Assembly (NCBI GenBank): GCA_041859045.1 | Contig: JBHELB010000068.1 | Span: 1-64,000, forward strand | Length of the DNA: 64,000 bases | Source of the DNA: JBHELB01 sp041859045 | Lineage (GTDB): Bacteria > Hydrogenedentota > Hydrogenedentia > Hydrogenedentales > SLHB01 | Reading direction: 5' to 3' | Shown here: positions 26,193 through 35,476 of the stretch, piece by piece | Numbering within the stretch: position 1 is the stretch's first letter | Layout of the letters: every line of letters starts with the position of its first letter | Notes under the pieces: generated by a model | What the model saw: only the letters and a program-made list of their open reading frames with translations | Databases searched by the model: none | What the model was told of the DNA's origin: nothing | Position numbers and translations under genes: made by a program

Positions 26193-26979
26193 TACTCGTT
26201 CTCCCTTTCTTCAGCGCCGCGCCCGCGGCGGGTTTTGTGGATTTTGTTTCAGCCGGAAGTTCACATAGCGGCACGGGCCGCTCGATGCCTCGAAAACTGA
26301 CGGTCGCGCGACGCACGGGTTTCGGTGCATTCTCGCCTGCGGCGTCCAGGACGGCCTGTGTGGCGGCGATGCCGCTCTTGGTTTCCGACTCCGCCCAGCC
26401 CAGGGTCAGAAACGCGATATTCACCACCTCGCCCATGATGTCTGGGCGCGCATACTCGGGGTGCCCGACGGACCCCAGATACACCAACCCCGCGCTGAGG
26501 CCCAGTTTCAGGTCTTCGGCGGTGATGGCTTTCGCACGCAGGGCCGTCTGCAGCGCGCGCGCGGCATGGCCTGGTCCCGAGAAAAAGCACAGATATTGAT
26601 CGCCCATATATTTGATCGGCACCCCCCCGTGACGCTGCGTGGTCTCGGTGAGGGTGAAGAACAGGCCATTGGCCCACGCCGCGAAGTCGCGCGGTTCCAT
26701 GTGCAACGATTTCTCGTACGCGCCCTGAACGCTCGATACCAGCACCGTGGCTTCGAAGACGTCTTTCGAATCGGCCTCGTCCGCGAGCAGCCAGTCCGCC
26801 GACACGCCCAGCAGCCGCGCCAACGGCGCGACGACGGCGATGTCCGGGGCGTTTTCGCCGCGTTCCCACTTCGAGACCGCCTGCGGGCTGATGCTCAGGG
26901 CGTTGGCCACGTCCTGCTGTTTGAGTCCGCGCTTCTCCCGCTGCGAGCGGATGCGAGCGCCGAGATCGCGCAGATTCAT
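26176..26979 (-). CDS. XRE-family HTH protein fused to a degenerate class III cyclase domain
   Basis: 267 residues from ATG 26979, with AGGA upstream. Residues 2-65 are a classic XRE helix-turn-helix (KQQDVANALSISPQAVSKWERG). Residues about 75-240 look like a class III nucleotide cyclase homology domain: VLVSSVQGAYE, KYMGDQYLCFF (GD near 126-127) and MGEVVNIA (Asn near 187). The first metal-binding Asp is replaced by Ser (VLVSS), so cyclase activity is doubtful and a ligand-sensing role is more likely. It overlaps ahcY by 17 bases and probably regulates that transcript. Confidence 0.7.
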   Translation of the reverse strand: MNLRDLGARIRSQREKRGLKQQDVANALSISPQAVSKWERGENAPDIAVVAPLARLLGVSADWLLADEADSKDVFEATVLVSSVQGAYEKSLHMEPRDFAAWANGLFFTLTETTQRHGGVPIKYMGDQYLCFFSGPGHAARALQTALRAKAITAEDLKLGLSAGLVYLGSVGHPEYARPDIMGEVVNIAFLTLGWAESETKSGIAATQAVLDAAGENAPKPVRRATVSFRGIERPVPLCELPAETKSTKPAAGAALKKGRTSNVRHD

Positions 26980-27087
26980 GGCCGGAATTCCTGTGCGGTA
27001 TTGCTTCTGGAAGTCATGACACAAGTCTAACGTCTTTCCGGGGGCGTGGACAATGGCGGGGCGGTTGACTGGGGATCGCGCCGGGGT

Positions 27088-27990
27088 TTAGCGCACGGCG
27101 CGGCGGTCGACGTAGATGCCGCCGCCCTGCGACTCGAGGGCCTTGTGACGCACGCGCGACAAGATCTCAAAAAGGTGCTGGGCGGTTGTGCTCACGGTGC
27201 GCTCGCACAGGGTGACGCACAGCAGGACATCGACCGGCACATTGTCCTGCGGGCGCTGATTGCGCTGGGTATCCGGTGTCTGGCACAACTGGGGCGATTG
27301 GGTGCGCCACGCGAGGCTGACGCCCGCGCAGTAGGCTTGCGCGGTCTCTTGAGGCAAGAACGTCACAAAATGGCCGCCCCCCATATGGCCAACAAAGGCG
27401 CTGTCGCCCAATGTACCTGCCTCTTTTTTCAGAAGCTCGCCAAGAAGGCAGATCGCTTTGCGTCGGGCTTCGTTGCCATATCGGTAGGCAAATTCGCGGA
27501 TACCAACGACTTCAGAATAGACCAAGGCAAAAACGTCGCCCGAACTGATCCGGCGCTGCAACTCGCGCTTCGTGCTGTCCGCGCCGTGAAGACCGGTAAT
27601 GGGATCCGCCCCGGTTGCGTCCGCGTTGGCACGCAGCAGGGCCTCGACGCGCTGGACTAAGTTGTTTGGATTAAACGGCTTAGTGATGTAATCATCGGCG
27701 CCCTGGGCAAGGCCGTGAAAAACCTCTTCGTCGCTGTTCATCGCGGAAAGAATCAAGATGGGGAGGGTATAAAGTTCCGGATCCCGCCGAATTCTGCGAC
27801 ACACCTCGAACCCGGAGATCACCGAAAGCATAACGTCTATCAGCACGAGGTCACAGTGTTCAGTTCGGGTAATGTCGATCACCTTGTCGCCTGTGGCAAC
27901 CACGATACATTGGTGTCCTGCCGCCGTCAGATGCCGTTGAAGGACATCGACGGTCGCAGGGTCATCGTTCGCAATGAGAATCTTGGCCAC
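27088..27990 (-). CDS. Response regulator with degenerate GGDEF domain
   Basis: 300 residues from a GTG with GGGGAG upstream. Receiver domain 1-120: acidic pair at 9-10, phospho-acceptor Asp52 in LVLIDVML, Lys104 in YITKPFN. The second domain (128-285) is GGDEF-like, but the signature reads GGGHF (204-208) in place of GGDEF, so it cannot make cyclic di-GMP by the usual chemistry. It probably acts by binding a nucleotide or a partner. No histidine kinase is adjacent. Confidence 0.8.
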   Translation of the reverse strand: MAKILIANDDPATVDVLQRHLTAAGHQCIVVATGDKVIDITRTEHCDLVLIDVMLSVISGFEVCRRIRRDPELYTLPILILSAMNSDEEVFHGLAQGADDYITKPFNPNNLVQRVEALLRANADATGADPITGLHGADSTKRELQRRISSGDVFALVYSEVVGIREFAYRYGNEARRKAICLLGELLKKEAGTLGDSAFVGHMGGGHFVTFLPQETAQAYCAGVSLAWRTQSPQLCQTPDTQRNQRPQDNVPVDVLLCVTLCERTVSTTAQHLFEILSRVRHKALESQGGGIYVDRRAVR

Positions 27991-28139
27991 TACCTCTACT
28001 CCCCAGGCAGATCATCCCTCCTTTAACAGTAGCAACAGCGACTGAATTCTGTCAAGAAAACGGATCGCATTTTTGTCTTGTCGGCATAAAGAGTACCTGT
28101 CCGACAATTCCGGGCCCACGCTCGGTGCGGAACTTTTTC

Positions 28140-28167
28140 TTGCATTCGGGGTTCCATGCGGTACAAT
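28140..28167 (+). promoter_or_regulatory. Sigma-70-like promoter of the EF-hand gene
   Basis: TTGCAT (28140-28145), a 16-base spacer and TACAAT (28162-28167). The predicted leader is about 40 bases and ends in GAGGAGG before the ATG at 28215. Confidence 0.6.
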
Positions 28168-28214
28168 GGTTTCACTGTGGGGCATGAACCTGCGGGGCAG
28201 AGGAGGACTTCGAA

Positions 28215-31200
28215 ATGAAAACACGCTCACCCTTGATTGGCTCTCTCGTACTGGCAACAGCGCTTGTAGTCCTGGCGCTGCCTGCGGTGGCGTTAACACC
28301 GCCACCGCCAAGATTTGACCCGAACCTGATCGCCGTAGCCGACACCAACAACGACGAGCAGGTAACTTTCGATGAGGCGAAAGCGAAGCTGCCTTCGCTT
28401 ACGCAAGAACAATTTGACCGGATGGATGCGAATCACGATGGGGTGTTGACCCTTGAAGATGCTTCCATGCCCAGTCCAGCCGACATACTTCGGCGTCTGC
28501 TGACATTGGCCTATGGAAACGATGACTACAGCGTTACCTTTGCTGAGATGCAGGCGCTGATGTCGGAATTGAACCAGGCACAGTTCGACGAAATGGACCG
28601 GAACGACGACGGCGCGCTGACGTGGCAAGACTTGCCGATGGCCGCGCCGTATTGGCCGCTGCCGGTACTCTACGATTTTCTCCAGCATCTTGACGCGAAT
28701 CACGACGGTCAGGTCACTCTTGCGGAGGCCGAAGCGCAGTTGCTGGTGATTCCGTATGGTCTATTCAACGCATTGGATCGGAACGACGACGGCGTGCTCT
28801 CGCTGGCCGATGTGCCGGAGATCGCGCCAACAGGTCCGGCGGACGCCCTGAAGCGACTGATCGAAGAAGCCGATACGAACGACGACGGTACCGTGACGTT
28901 CGAGGAAGCGCAGGCCAAGATTCCCGCATTAACGCAGGAGAAGTTTAACTTCTTGGACCGCAACGGCGACGGTGTGTTGACGGCGGATGACCTCCCCGAT
29001 CTGCCTCCGCTGAGCCCGCTGGACATTCTCAAGAAGATCGTGCATGAAGCCGACGCGAATGAGGATGGTGCGGTGAGTTTTGACGAAGCGAAGGCGCTGT
29101 GGCCCGCGTTGACGCAGGAGCAGTTCGATCAATTCGATCAAAACGACGATGGCGTCTTGAGCGAGGCCGATCTCCCCGCGGGACCGCCGAGTCCTCAGGA
29201 CATTCTACAGAAGCTGCTCAATGAAGCCGATACCAACAGCGACGGCGCGATCAGCTTCGAGGAAGCAGTCGCTATCGTTCCCGCGCTTACGCAAGAGCAG
29301 TTCGACAAACTCGACCGCAACGACGACGGCGTGCTGACGTTGCAGGATGTGCCGGATCAACCCGGTACGGGCCCTGTTGCGGCGCTGGAATTTCTGTTAC
29401 GTGAGGCCGACGCCAACGGCGATCATCAACTGAGCCTCGAAGAGGTGCAGGCGCTGCTACCGAATCTCACGCAGGAACAGTTCGATGAACTTGACCGCAA
29501 CGACGACGGCGTGCTGACCGGCGCCGATCTGCCGTTGCCGCCCGTCGAAAACGTGGGCGCGCGCATTGTGTGGTTGCTGCGCAACGCGGATGCAAACAGC
29601 GACAACGCGCTGACGCTCGAAGAGCTTCAAGCCGTGTTTCCGAATTTTACTCAGGCCGCATTCGATTACCTCGATCGCAACGACGACGGCGTACTCAGCC
29701 CTACGGACGCGCCGTTGGGCCCGCCGGCCGATCCGCTTGAGCTGTTGAAGGCATTGCTGCGCGCGGCCGACGCGGACAAGGACGGCAATGTGACCTTCGA
29801 CGAACTGAAGGCGCTTTGTCCGGAACTGTCGCAAGAGCGGTTCGACGAGATGGACCGCAACGACGACGGTGTGCTCAATGGCGACGATTTTCCCGAGCGC
29901 CCGGAGGACGGGCTTGAACACCTGTTGGAGGTCTTGCGCAGTGCGGATGCCAATAGCGACAAGCAGGTAACCTTCGAAGAGTTGAGCGCGAAGGTCCCGG
30001 GGCTGACGCAAGAGCAGTTTGATAAGCTGGACCGCAACGGCGATGGCGTCATCAGCGCCGCCGACCTGCCTGAACCCGGTGATATCGATCCATTCCGGAT
30101 CGTCGTCAAACTGTTGCACGAAGCCGATGCGGACGACGATGGACAGGTCACGTTCGCGGAGGCGCAGGCGCTGTTCGAGGGCCTGACACAGGAGAAGTTC
30201 GACGCGCTGGACCGCAACGACGACGGCGTGCTGACACCCGCCGATGTGCCGATGCCGCCCGCCGGGGACCTGCTGGGACGTTTGGTGTGGTTCCTGAACA
30301 TGGCCGACGCGGACAGCAACCAGCAGGTTACGCTGGCCGAAATCCAGGCGCTTGTGCCGGAATTCACGCAAGAGGCGTTCGACGCACTCGACAAGAACGA
30401 CGACGGCGTGTTGAGCCCGGCCGATCTGCCGTCGCGTCCCCCGGAGAATCCCGAAGAGGCCCTGCGCCGTTTGCTGCGTGAAGCCGACGCGAACGACGAC
30501 GGCCAAGTGACCTTCGACGAACTGAAGACGCTTGCCCCGGAAGTGACACAAGAGCAGTTCGACGCGCTGGACAAGAACGATGACGGTGTTTTGACGGAAG
30601 CCGACATCCCGGATTTTCCCGATAGCCCGATGGAGTGGCTGCTGCGTTTCCTGGCGAAGGCCGACGCGAACGCGGACGGACAGGTGACCTTCGCGGAATT
30701 CCAGGCGGTCGTACCCGACGGCACGCAGGAGCAGTTCGACACGCTCGATCAGAATGACGACGGCGTCATTACGCGTGAAGACCTGCCCAAGCCGCCTGTC
30801 GACCCGCTCAAGCGATTCATCGAACTGCTGAAAGAAGCCGATGCCGATGAAAACGGCGAGGTGACCTTCGACGAACTGAAGGCGGTTGCGCCCGACCTGA
30901 CGCAAGAGCAGTTCGATACGCTGGACAAGAACGACGATGGCGTCATCACGCGGAACGACCTGCCGCAGCCTCCTCGGGATCCGCGCGTGTGGCTGCTCGA
31001 CAAGTTGCGCGAGGCGGACGCGAACGGGGATGGGCAAGTGACCTTTGACGAACTGAATGCGTTATTGCCAGACCTGACGCAGGAACGCTTCGATGAGTTC
31101 GACCGCAACGACGACGGTGTGCTCACCGAGGCCGACATTCCGGAAACGCCGTTGCCCCCCGATAGCGACAGTCGCAAGGCGTTGCTGCGGGCGCTGGTGC

Positions 31201-31544
31201 GCGCGGACCTCAACCGCGACGGCCGACTTGAGTTCAGCGAGATCCAGAGCGTATTTCCCGACGCGCCGAGCGAACTGCTCGACGAGGTCGACACGAACGA
31301 CGACTGGGTGATCACGCGCGCCGAACTCATGGCCGCGCTGGGTATTAGCGAAGGCGGCCAGCCCATCGTGCCGCCGCAGGACATCGACGCCAACGGCGCA
31401 ACGAACGCCATCGACGTGCAGCATACGATCAATCAGATTCTGGGATTCTCGAGCGATCTCTTGTTGCCCGATGTTGACGGCAACGACACATGCAACGTCG
31501 TGGACGTGCAACAAATCATCAATCGCATCCTAGGGCTGGGGTAA
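28215..31544 (+). CDS. Secreted protein of 17 tandem EF-hand-pair units with C-terminal dockerin
   Basis: 1109 residues. A signal peptide (MKTRSPLIGSLVLATALVVL...) is followed by 17 units of about 60 residues (180 bases). Each unit has one calcium loop like ADANGDGQVTFDE, a helix with LTQEQFD, a second loop like DRNDDGVLT-ADLP, a Pro-rich linker and a helix such as LLREAD. That makes 34 EF-hand loops. Some loops are degenerate, for example the first loop of unit 2. The last 55 residues (DIDANGATNAIDVQHTINQ, then DVDGNDTCNVVDVQQIINR) form a type I dockerin with two F-hands. It is probably a calcium-stiffened extracellular spacer that docks to a cohesin. No cohesin is in the window. Confidence 0.85.
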   Translation: MKTRSPLIGSLVLATALVVLALPAVALTPPPPRFDPNLIAVADTNNDEQVTFDEAKAKLPSLTQEQFDRMDANHDGVLTLEDASMPSPADILRRLLTLAYGNDDYSVTFAEMQALMSELNQAQFDEMDRNDDGALTWQDLPMAAPYWPLPVLYDFLQHLDANHDGQVTLAEAEAQLLVIPYGLFNALDRNDDGVLSLADVPEIAPTGPADALKRLIEEADTNDDGTVTFEEAQAKIPALTQEKFNFLDRNGDGVLTADDLPDLPPLSPLDILKKIVHEADANEDGAVSFDEAKALWPALTQEQFDQFDQNDDGVLSEADLPAGPPSPQDILQKLLNEADTNSDGAISFEEAVAIVPALTQEQFDKLDRNDDGVLTLQDVPDQPGTGPVAALEFLLREADANGDHQLSLEEVQALLPNLTQEQFDELDRNDDGVLTGADLPLPPVENVGARIVWLLRNADANSDNALTLEELQAVFPNFTQAAFDYLDRNDDGVLSPTDAPLGPPADPLELLKALLRAADADKDGNVTFDELKALCPELSQERFDEMDRNDDGVLNGDDFPERPEDGLEHLLEVLRSADANSDKQVTFEELSAKVPGLTQEQFDKLDRNGDGVISAADLPEPGDIDPFRIVVKLLHEADADDDGQVTFAEAQALFEGLTQEKFDALDRNDDGVLTPADVPMPPAGDLLGRLVWFLNMADADSNQQVTLAEIQALVPEFTQEAFDALDKNDDGVLSPADLPSRPPENPEEALRRLLREADANDDGQVTFDELKTLAPEVTQEQFDALDKNDDGVLTEADIPDFPDSPMEWLLRFLAKADANADGQVTFAEFQAVVPDGTQEQFDTLDQNDDGVITREDLPKPPVDPLKRFIELLKEADADENGEVTFDELKAVAPDLTQEQFDTLDKNDDGVITRNDLPQPPRDPRVWLLDKLREADANGDGQVTFDELNALLPDLTQERFDEFDRNDDGVLTEADIPETPLPPDSDSRKALLRALVRADLNRDGRLEFSEIQSVFPDAPSELLDEVDTNDDWVITRAELMAALGISEGGQPIVPPQDIDANGATNAIDVQHTINQILGFSSDLLLPDVDGNDTCNVVDVQQIINRILGLG
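28335..31370 (+). repeat. 180-bp tandem coding repeat, 17 units
   Basis: The EF-hand gene repeats at the protein level every 60 residues or so from about residue 41 to residue 1050. The DNA blocks encoding RNDDGV and the LTQEQFD segment are the best conserved. The units have diverged enough to be distinguishable, so the array is old or under selection. Confidence 0.8.
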
Positions 31545-31572
31545 GCCCCATACCGCGGATCTCCGCAACGAC

Positions 31573-31606
31573 CCCATCGCCGAGGGCTCACACCCTCGGC
31601 GATGGG
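31573..31606. terminator. Bidirectional terminator hairpin
   Basis: A perfect 14-bp stem (31573-31586 with 31593-31606) with a six-base loop lies between two convergent genes. It has no long T-run on either side. Confidence 0.75.
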
Positions 31607-31609
31607 CGT

Positions 31610-33325
31610 TCATGAAGAATCCATCTCCGGCAAACGCCAAACAGCGACCGCTTGATTTGCGAGCCACATCTGACGCGAATTTATCCGCTCCGGTGTCCAT
31701 TCCTCGTGCTCAGCGGCTATTCTCTTAGTAATCTCGAATTCACTTTGCTCGAATACAGCGCGTTTGTCCAAATAGGATGCGTTCCCAATGTCACGGTTTG
31801 CTGAAGCGCTGAGCACAGTCATATTGCCAAGCCGGTATCGAAGGCGCTCTATCTGATCGTCCGTGAACGAGGTCCACGCGTCTCCGGGATGTTCGGGGAG
31901 GATATGCTCGACATTATATCTATTGCTCAAGAAGTCAAACTCTGTGTTGGATATATGAGCCTCGATCGCGAAAAGCGCCCAGCGGACGATCTTGCGGCTT
32001 CGAGGTGATGTGGTGCGAATTTCCTTCTCTGCGAACGCGGCGCAAAACGCTTTATCGGACGGATATATAGATCGCAAGGAGCGAATAGTCTCCAAAGCGT
32101 TTTTGAACTGTCCAGACGCGATTTTTCGCGCGGCCGCATGGTATGCGGCTTCCTGCTCGCTGGGTGTTAAATTGCAGATCACGTTGTACCTGAACGAGAT
32201 GATTACACACGCACGGAGTATCCTGGAGAATTCGTTCGCGTCGAACGCGCGATACGCTGATAATAATAGCGGCAGGGGTTGGCGCATCCCAAACATCGTC
32301 AGGTTCTCGATGTGACGGAGCTGGTTTGCATCCCAATCTCCGCTGCTAGGGTCGTTCAGCGCTCCATATATATCGGCGTCGCGCTCCATGTCGCGCAGCA
32401 AATCGAATACGGCACCTTTGTCTCTAATCTTATCTCGAACTGTCTTGAAAAGCTCAGCCTCCCGCGTCAACGGATTCCGGCTGTTCCAGGAGACACGCAA
32501 GAACTCGGGGACCTTTTCGCTCCTGAGACTGTCCACGATCGCCTCCCAACGATCCTCGAGCGCGGCCAATTCACGCTCATGCTCGCCAGCGCTGTCAACG
32601 ACCGAAAAGAGATAGTTCTTGAGCAGGTCCGTCGATGAAAGGCGCACGCCTCGGGCATTTAGCGTCTCAAACACCTTGAACGCGTTCAACTCGTCCGTCA
32701 CTGAAATCACGGTGAAAAACAACCCGTCCGCAACGGCGTCCACAAAGCGGGCAAGATCGGCACCGATTCGAGAATCGACGAAACGCTGATAAATGCGTTC
32801 GGCAAACCAGTCAAATCCTTTGCGTAGTTGGTGTTCGGAGGCTTTCAGATTGCGCTTCGGGGGGCGCTCAAGTGTGACGAGATAAGTCTGATAGAACCTG
32901 TTGTTATGGCGATTGAGTGTCAGCTTCGAGGTAGTAAGCAAAGTGACGGGGTCGAGGTAGCCAATATATGTCTTTCGCAAGGCGTCAAGACGGCTCTTGT
33001 TGCCCTCTGGGTCGATGCCGTCGTTTGCAAACCTCTGAAGCGTTTTCAGTACGGCGAGAACAAGCAAACTTAGGGTAGTAATTCGCTGCTGTCCGTCAAT
33101 GATGTCGTAATGCCGCTCGTCGGAGGACTGGAGAACTAGGTACCCCATGTAGTGGCTGTCCTCTCCGCCGGGTTCAGTCATGGCGACGATATCTTGCCAA
33201 AGTTCCTCCCACTCTTGCTCGGTCCAAGAGTAGTCGCGTTGAAAAGGTGGAACTCGGTACGACAGCCCGTTCCCCATCAGTTTTCGAAGAGTCTGATTCG
33301 AGGTATTGAAATTCGTTGCCACCAT
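31610..33325 (-). CDS. DUF262/DUF1524 GmrSD-like restriction protein
   Basis: 571 residues. The N-terminal DUF262 part has YRVPPFQRDYSW (residues 23-34) and IIDGQQRITT (75-84), the ParB/Srx-like NTP-binding and hydrolysis motifs. The C-terminal DUF1524 part has NVEHILPEHP (471-480) and LGNMTVLS...N, an HNH-type nuclease. The fusion is the single-chain form of GmrSD, a type IV enzyme that cuts modified (for example glucosylated) phage DNA. ATG 33325 has GAGGAGG. The gene is AT-richer than its neighbours, which suggests horizontal transfer. Confidence 0.85.
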   Translation of the reverse strand: MVATNFNTSNQTLRKLMGNGLSYRVPPFQRDYSWTEQEWEELWQDIVAMTEPGGEDSHYMGYLVLQSSDERHYDIIDGQQRITTLSLLVLAVLKTLQRFANDGIDPEGNKSRLDALRKTYIGYLDPVTLLTTSKLTLNRHNNRFYQTYLVTLERPPKRNLKASEHQLRKGFDWFAERIYQRFVDSRIGADLARFVDAVADGLFFTVISVTDELNAFKVFETLNARGVRLSSTDLLKNYLFSVVDSAGEHERELAALEDRWEAIVDSLRSEKVPEFLRVSWNSRNPLTREAELFKTVRDKIRDKGAVFDLLRDMERDADIYGALNDPSSGDWDANQLRHIENLTMFGMRQPLPLLLSAYRAFDANEFSRILRACVIISFRYNVICNLTPSEQEAAYHAAARKIASGQFKNALETIRSLRSIYPSDKAFCAAFAEKEIRTTSPRSRKIVRWALFAIEAHISNTEFDFLSNRYNVEHILPEHPGDAWTSFTDDQIERLRYRLGNMTVLSASANRDIGNASYLDKRAVFEQSEFEITKRIAAEHEEWTPERINSRQMWLANQAVAVWRLPEMDSS

Positions 33326-33385
33326 GATTGCCTCCTCGGGGTATTATAGGACCAGTCCAAGCTCGCGGCAATACGCACGCCGGGA

Positions 33386-33835
33386 TTAGGCCTTTTTTCC
33401 CCGCGCGCGCTGTTTGGAGTCGATGAGTTGGCGGTGGGTGAGGTTGAGCAACTGGCCGACGCGGTGGACGATGTGGTCTTCGTGCGCGTCGAGGTGACCG
33501 TCGGCAAAGACGACGCGCCACACCTCGTCCATCACCGATTGCCGCTCGGCCGGGGTGAGCATCTCGTTCAAGGTCCGCGTAAACTGGAATAGATCGGCCC
33601 GGGCCGCACGGGCTGTGCGGGCGGCGGCGATCAGCCCCGCGATTTCCTCCGGCGTCAGCTCAAAACGGCGGGAAAGCACCGATTCGATGGCAGCGCGTTC
33701 GTTCTCGCATATCGCGTCATCCGCCAAGGCTACTTCAAGCAGTACAGCACATGTTGCCACAGGAAGCCGGTCTGCCGGGGCCGATTCGAACTTCGGTTTT
33801 TCTCCCAGGAACATATCTTTCAGTAATTGAAGCAT
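33386..33835 (-). CDS. TerB-like helical protein
   Basis: 149 residues, all helical and acidic, with the repeated pattern AVLLEVALADDAICENERAAI and DEVWRVVFADGHLDAHEDHIV typical of TerB/COG4103 proteins. Such domains often bind metal or membrane-associated partners in stress and defence loci. ATG 33835 (MLQLLKDMF) has AGGA eight bases upstream. It precedes the GmrSD-like gene by 60 bases on the same strand, so co-transcription is possible. Confidence 0.75.
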   Translation of the reverse strand: MLQLLKDMFLGEKPKFESAPADRLPVATCAVLLEVALADDAICENERAAIESVLSRRFELTPEEIAGLIAAARTARAARADLFQFTRTLNEMLTPAERQSVMDEVWRVVFADGHLDAHEDHIVHRVGQLLNLTHRQLIDSKQRARGKKA

Positions 33836-33932
33836 AATTCGTCCTAACCGCAGTCTGCCCCTAATGAGGCTAATCTGCACTTAACATCATTGCTTTCAAC
33901 GGTTTATCGCTTGTAGGCCCTATGTCTATATA

Positions 33933-33986
33933 TTGGGTGATATTACCCAAAAAGCACTTTATATTGTATTCTCGATATGCTATACT
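33933..33986 (+). promoter_or_regulatory. Extended -10 promoter of murC with an upstream inverted repeat
   Basis: TG-C-TATACT at 33978-33986 is an extended -10 element. Upstream, TTGGGT (33933-33938) and ACCCAA (33945-33950) form a 6+6+6 inverted repeat that could be an operator. It is in an unusually AT-rich 140-base divergent region. Confidence 0.45.
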
Positions 33987-34036
33987 CTTTACAACCACAA
34001 TATGTAGGGAGGGGTGTCGACCCCCGGGGTATATCT

Positions 34037-35476
34037 GTGAACGGACTGAAACGCAAAGTACATTTCGTCGGCGTCGGAGGAATCGGCATGAGCGGTCTGG
34101 CCGAAATTCTCCTAAATCTAGGCTACGACATTTCCGGGTCCGACCTCAAGGCGAGCGAGATCACGGAGCGCCTGGAGACGTTGGGGTTGCGCTTTTGCGA
34201 GGGGCACGACGCGGCGAACATCGGCGATGCGGGCATCTTGGTGGTGTCGGCGGCGGTGCAGCCGGACAACCCCGAGGTTGTCACCGCGCGGGAGCGCGGT
34301 ATTCCCGTGCTACACCGGGCGGACCTGCTGGCCGACTTGATGCGTCTCAAGCCGAACGCCGTCGCGGTGGGCGGTACTCACGGCAAGACAACCACAACAT
34401 CGATGATCAGCGCGATCCTCGATCAGGCGAACATCGGCGCGACGACGATCGTGGGCGGCATTTTGCACCGCAGCGGCACGAACGCGCGTTGGGGCACGGG
34501 GGAATACCTCGTTGCCGAGACCGATGAACACGACGGCTCGTTTCTGCGCCTGCGTCCGACGATTAGCGTCGTGACGAACATCGACGCCGAGCACTTGGAG
34601 TACTACGGCACCCTCGACCGCATCAAACGCGCCTTCACGGACTTCTGCAACGGCGTGCCCTTTTTCGGGTACGCCATTCTCTGCGGCGATGACGCGAACA
34701 CGCGGTCGATCTTGCCGGAGATCGAGACGGTGTGCCTCACCTACGGTCTTGGCGCAGATGTTTCCCTGCAAGGGGCGAACGTGCAACTGCGCGCGCAAGG
34801 ACCGGGCACGGACACCGTGGCCGGGCGCATCGCGGGGCTGCGCACGGAATTCGATGTTGTTAGCCATGACGAACGTTTCAATGCGCGCGGGCCGCTGGGG
34901 CGGCTGCGGATTCATGCGTTGGGCGACCACAATGTGCGCAATGCGCTTGCCGCGTGCGCCGTGGGGCTTTGCCTGGGCATGCGGTTCGGTCAGATTGCCG
35001 ATGGGCTACGGCTCTATGATGGTGTGCAGCGCCGTCTGCAGGTGCGTGGCGCCCATCGCGACATCACGATCGTCGAGGATTACGCCCATCATCCCACCGA
35101 GATTGCCGCGACGCTTGATGCGGTGCGGTGCGCCGAGCCGCGACGGGTATTCTGCGTGTTTCAGCCGCACCTGTTCAGCCGTACCAAGTTCTTCACCGAG
35201 GACTTCGCGCGCGTGCTGGCGCGGGCCGATCGCGCCATTGTCACGGATATCTATCCCTCGCGCGAAGAGCCCATGCCGGGCGTGCACGCGAGCATTATCG
35301 TCGATGCGGCTCTGGCGGCGGGTGCGCGCAACGTGGAACTGATGAGCGATATGAACGCTGTACCCGCGCACATCGCGGCGGAGCTTGAGCCCGGCGATGT
35401 CGTGTTGGTGCTTGGCGCCGGGAACATCAATCGCATTTGTGATCCGTTGCTTGCGGAGGTGCGGAAGACGAAATGA
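34037..35476 (+). CDS. murC: UDP-N-acetylmuramate--L-alanine ligase MurC
   Basis: 479 residues. VHFVGVGGIGMSG is the N-terminal UDP-binding loop, GGTHGKTTTT the ATP P-loop, ETDEHDGSFL and NIDAEHLEYYG the central MurC motifs, and DYAHHPTEI the C-terminal motif. It adds L-Ala to UDP-MurNAc in cytoplasmic murein synthesis. The GTG at 34037 fits the family start; an in-frame ATG 20 codons earlier overlaps the -10 box. Its TGA overlaps the ftsQ ATG. Confidence 0.93.
   Translation: MNGLKRKVHFVGVGGIGMSGLAEILLNLGYDISGSDLKASEITERLETLGLRFCEGHDAANIGDAGILVVSAAVQPDNPEVVTARERGIPVLHRADLLADLMRLKPNAVAVGGTHGKTTTTSMISAILDQANIGATTIVGGILHRSGTNARWGTGEYLVAETDEHDGSFLRLRPTISVVTNIDAEHLEYYGTLDRIKRAFTDFCNGVPFFGYAILCGDDANTRSILPEIETVCLTYGLGADVSLQGANVQLRAQGPGTDTVAGRIAGLRTEFDVVSHDERFNARGPLGRLRIHALGDHNVRNALAACAVGLCLGMRFGQIADGLRLYDGVQRRLQVRGAHRDITIVEDYAHHPTEIAATLDAVRCAEPRRVFCVFQPHLFSRTKFFTEDFARVLARADRAIVTDIYPSREEPMPGVHASIIVDAALAAGARNVELMSDMNAVPAHIAAELEPGDVVLVLGAGNINRICDPLLAEVRKTK

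Noticed and set aside
26980..27087. SAH riboswitch before the HTH-cyclase/ahcY operon
   Set aside because: The leader of about 100 bases has no segment matching the conserved SAH aptamer core.
29457..31037. Long minus-strand frames opposite the EF-hand array
   Set aside because: They arise from the repetitive codon pattern of the sense gene, have shadow composition and no ribosome sites.
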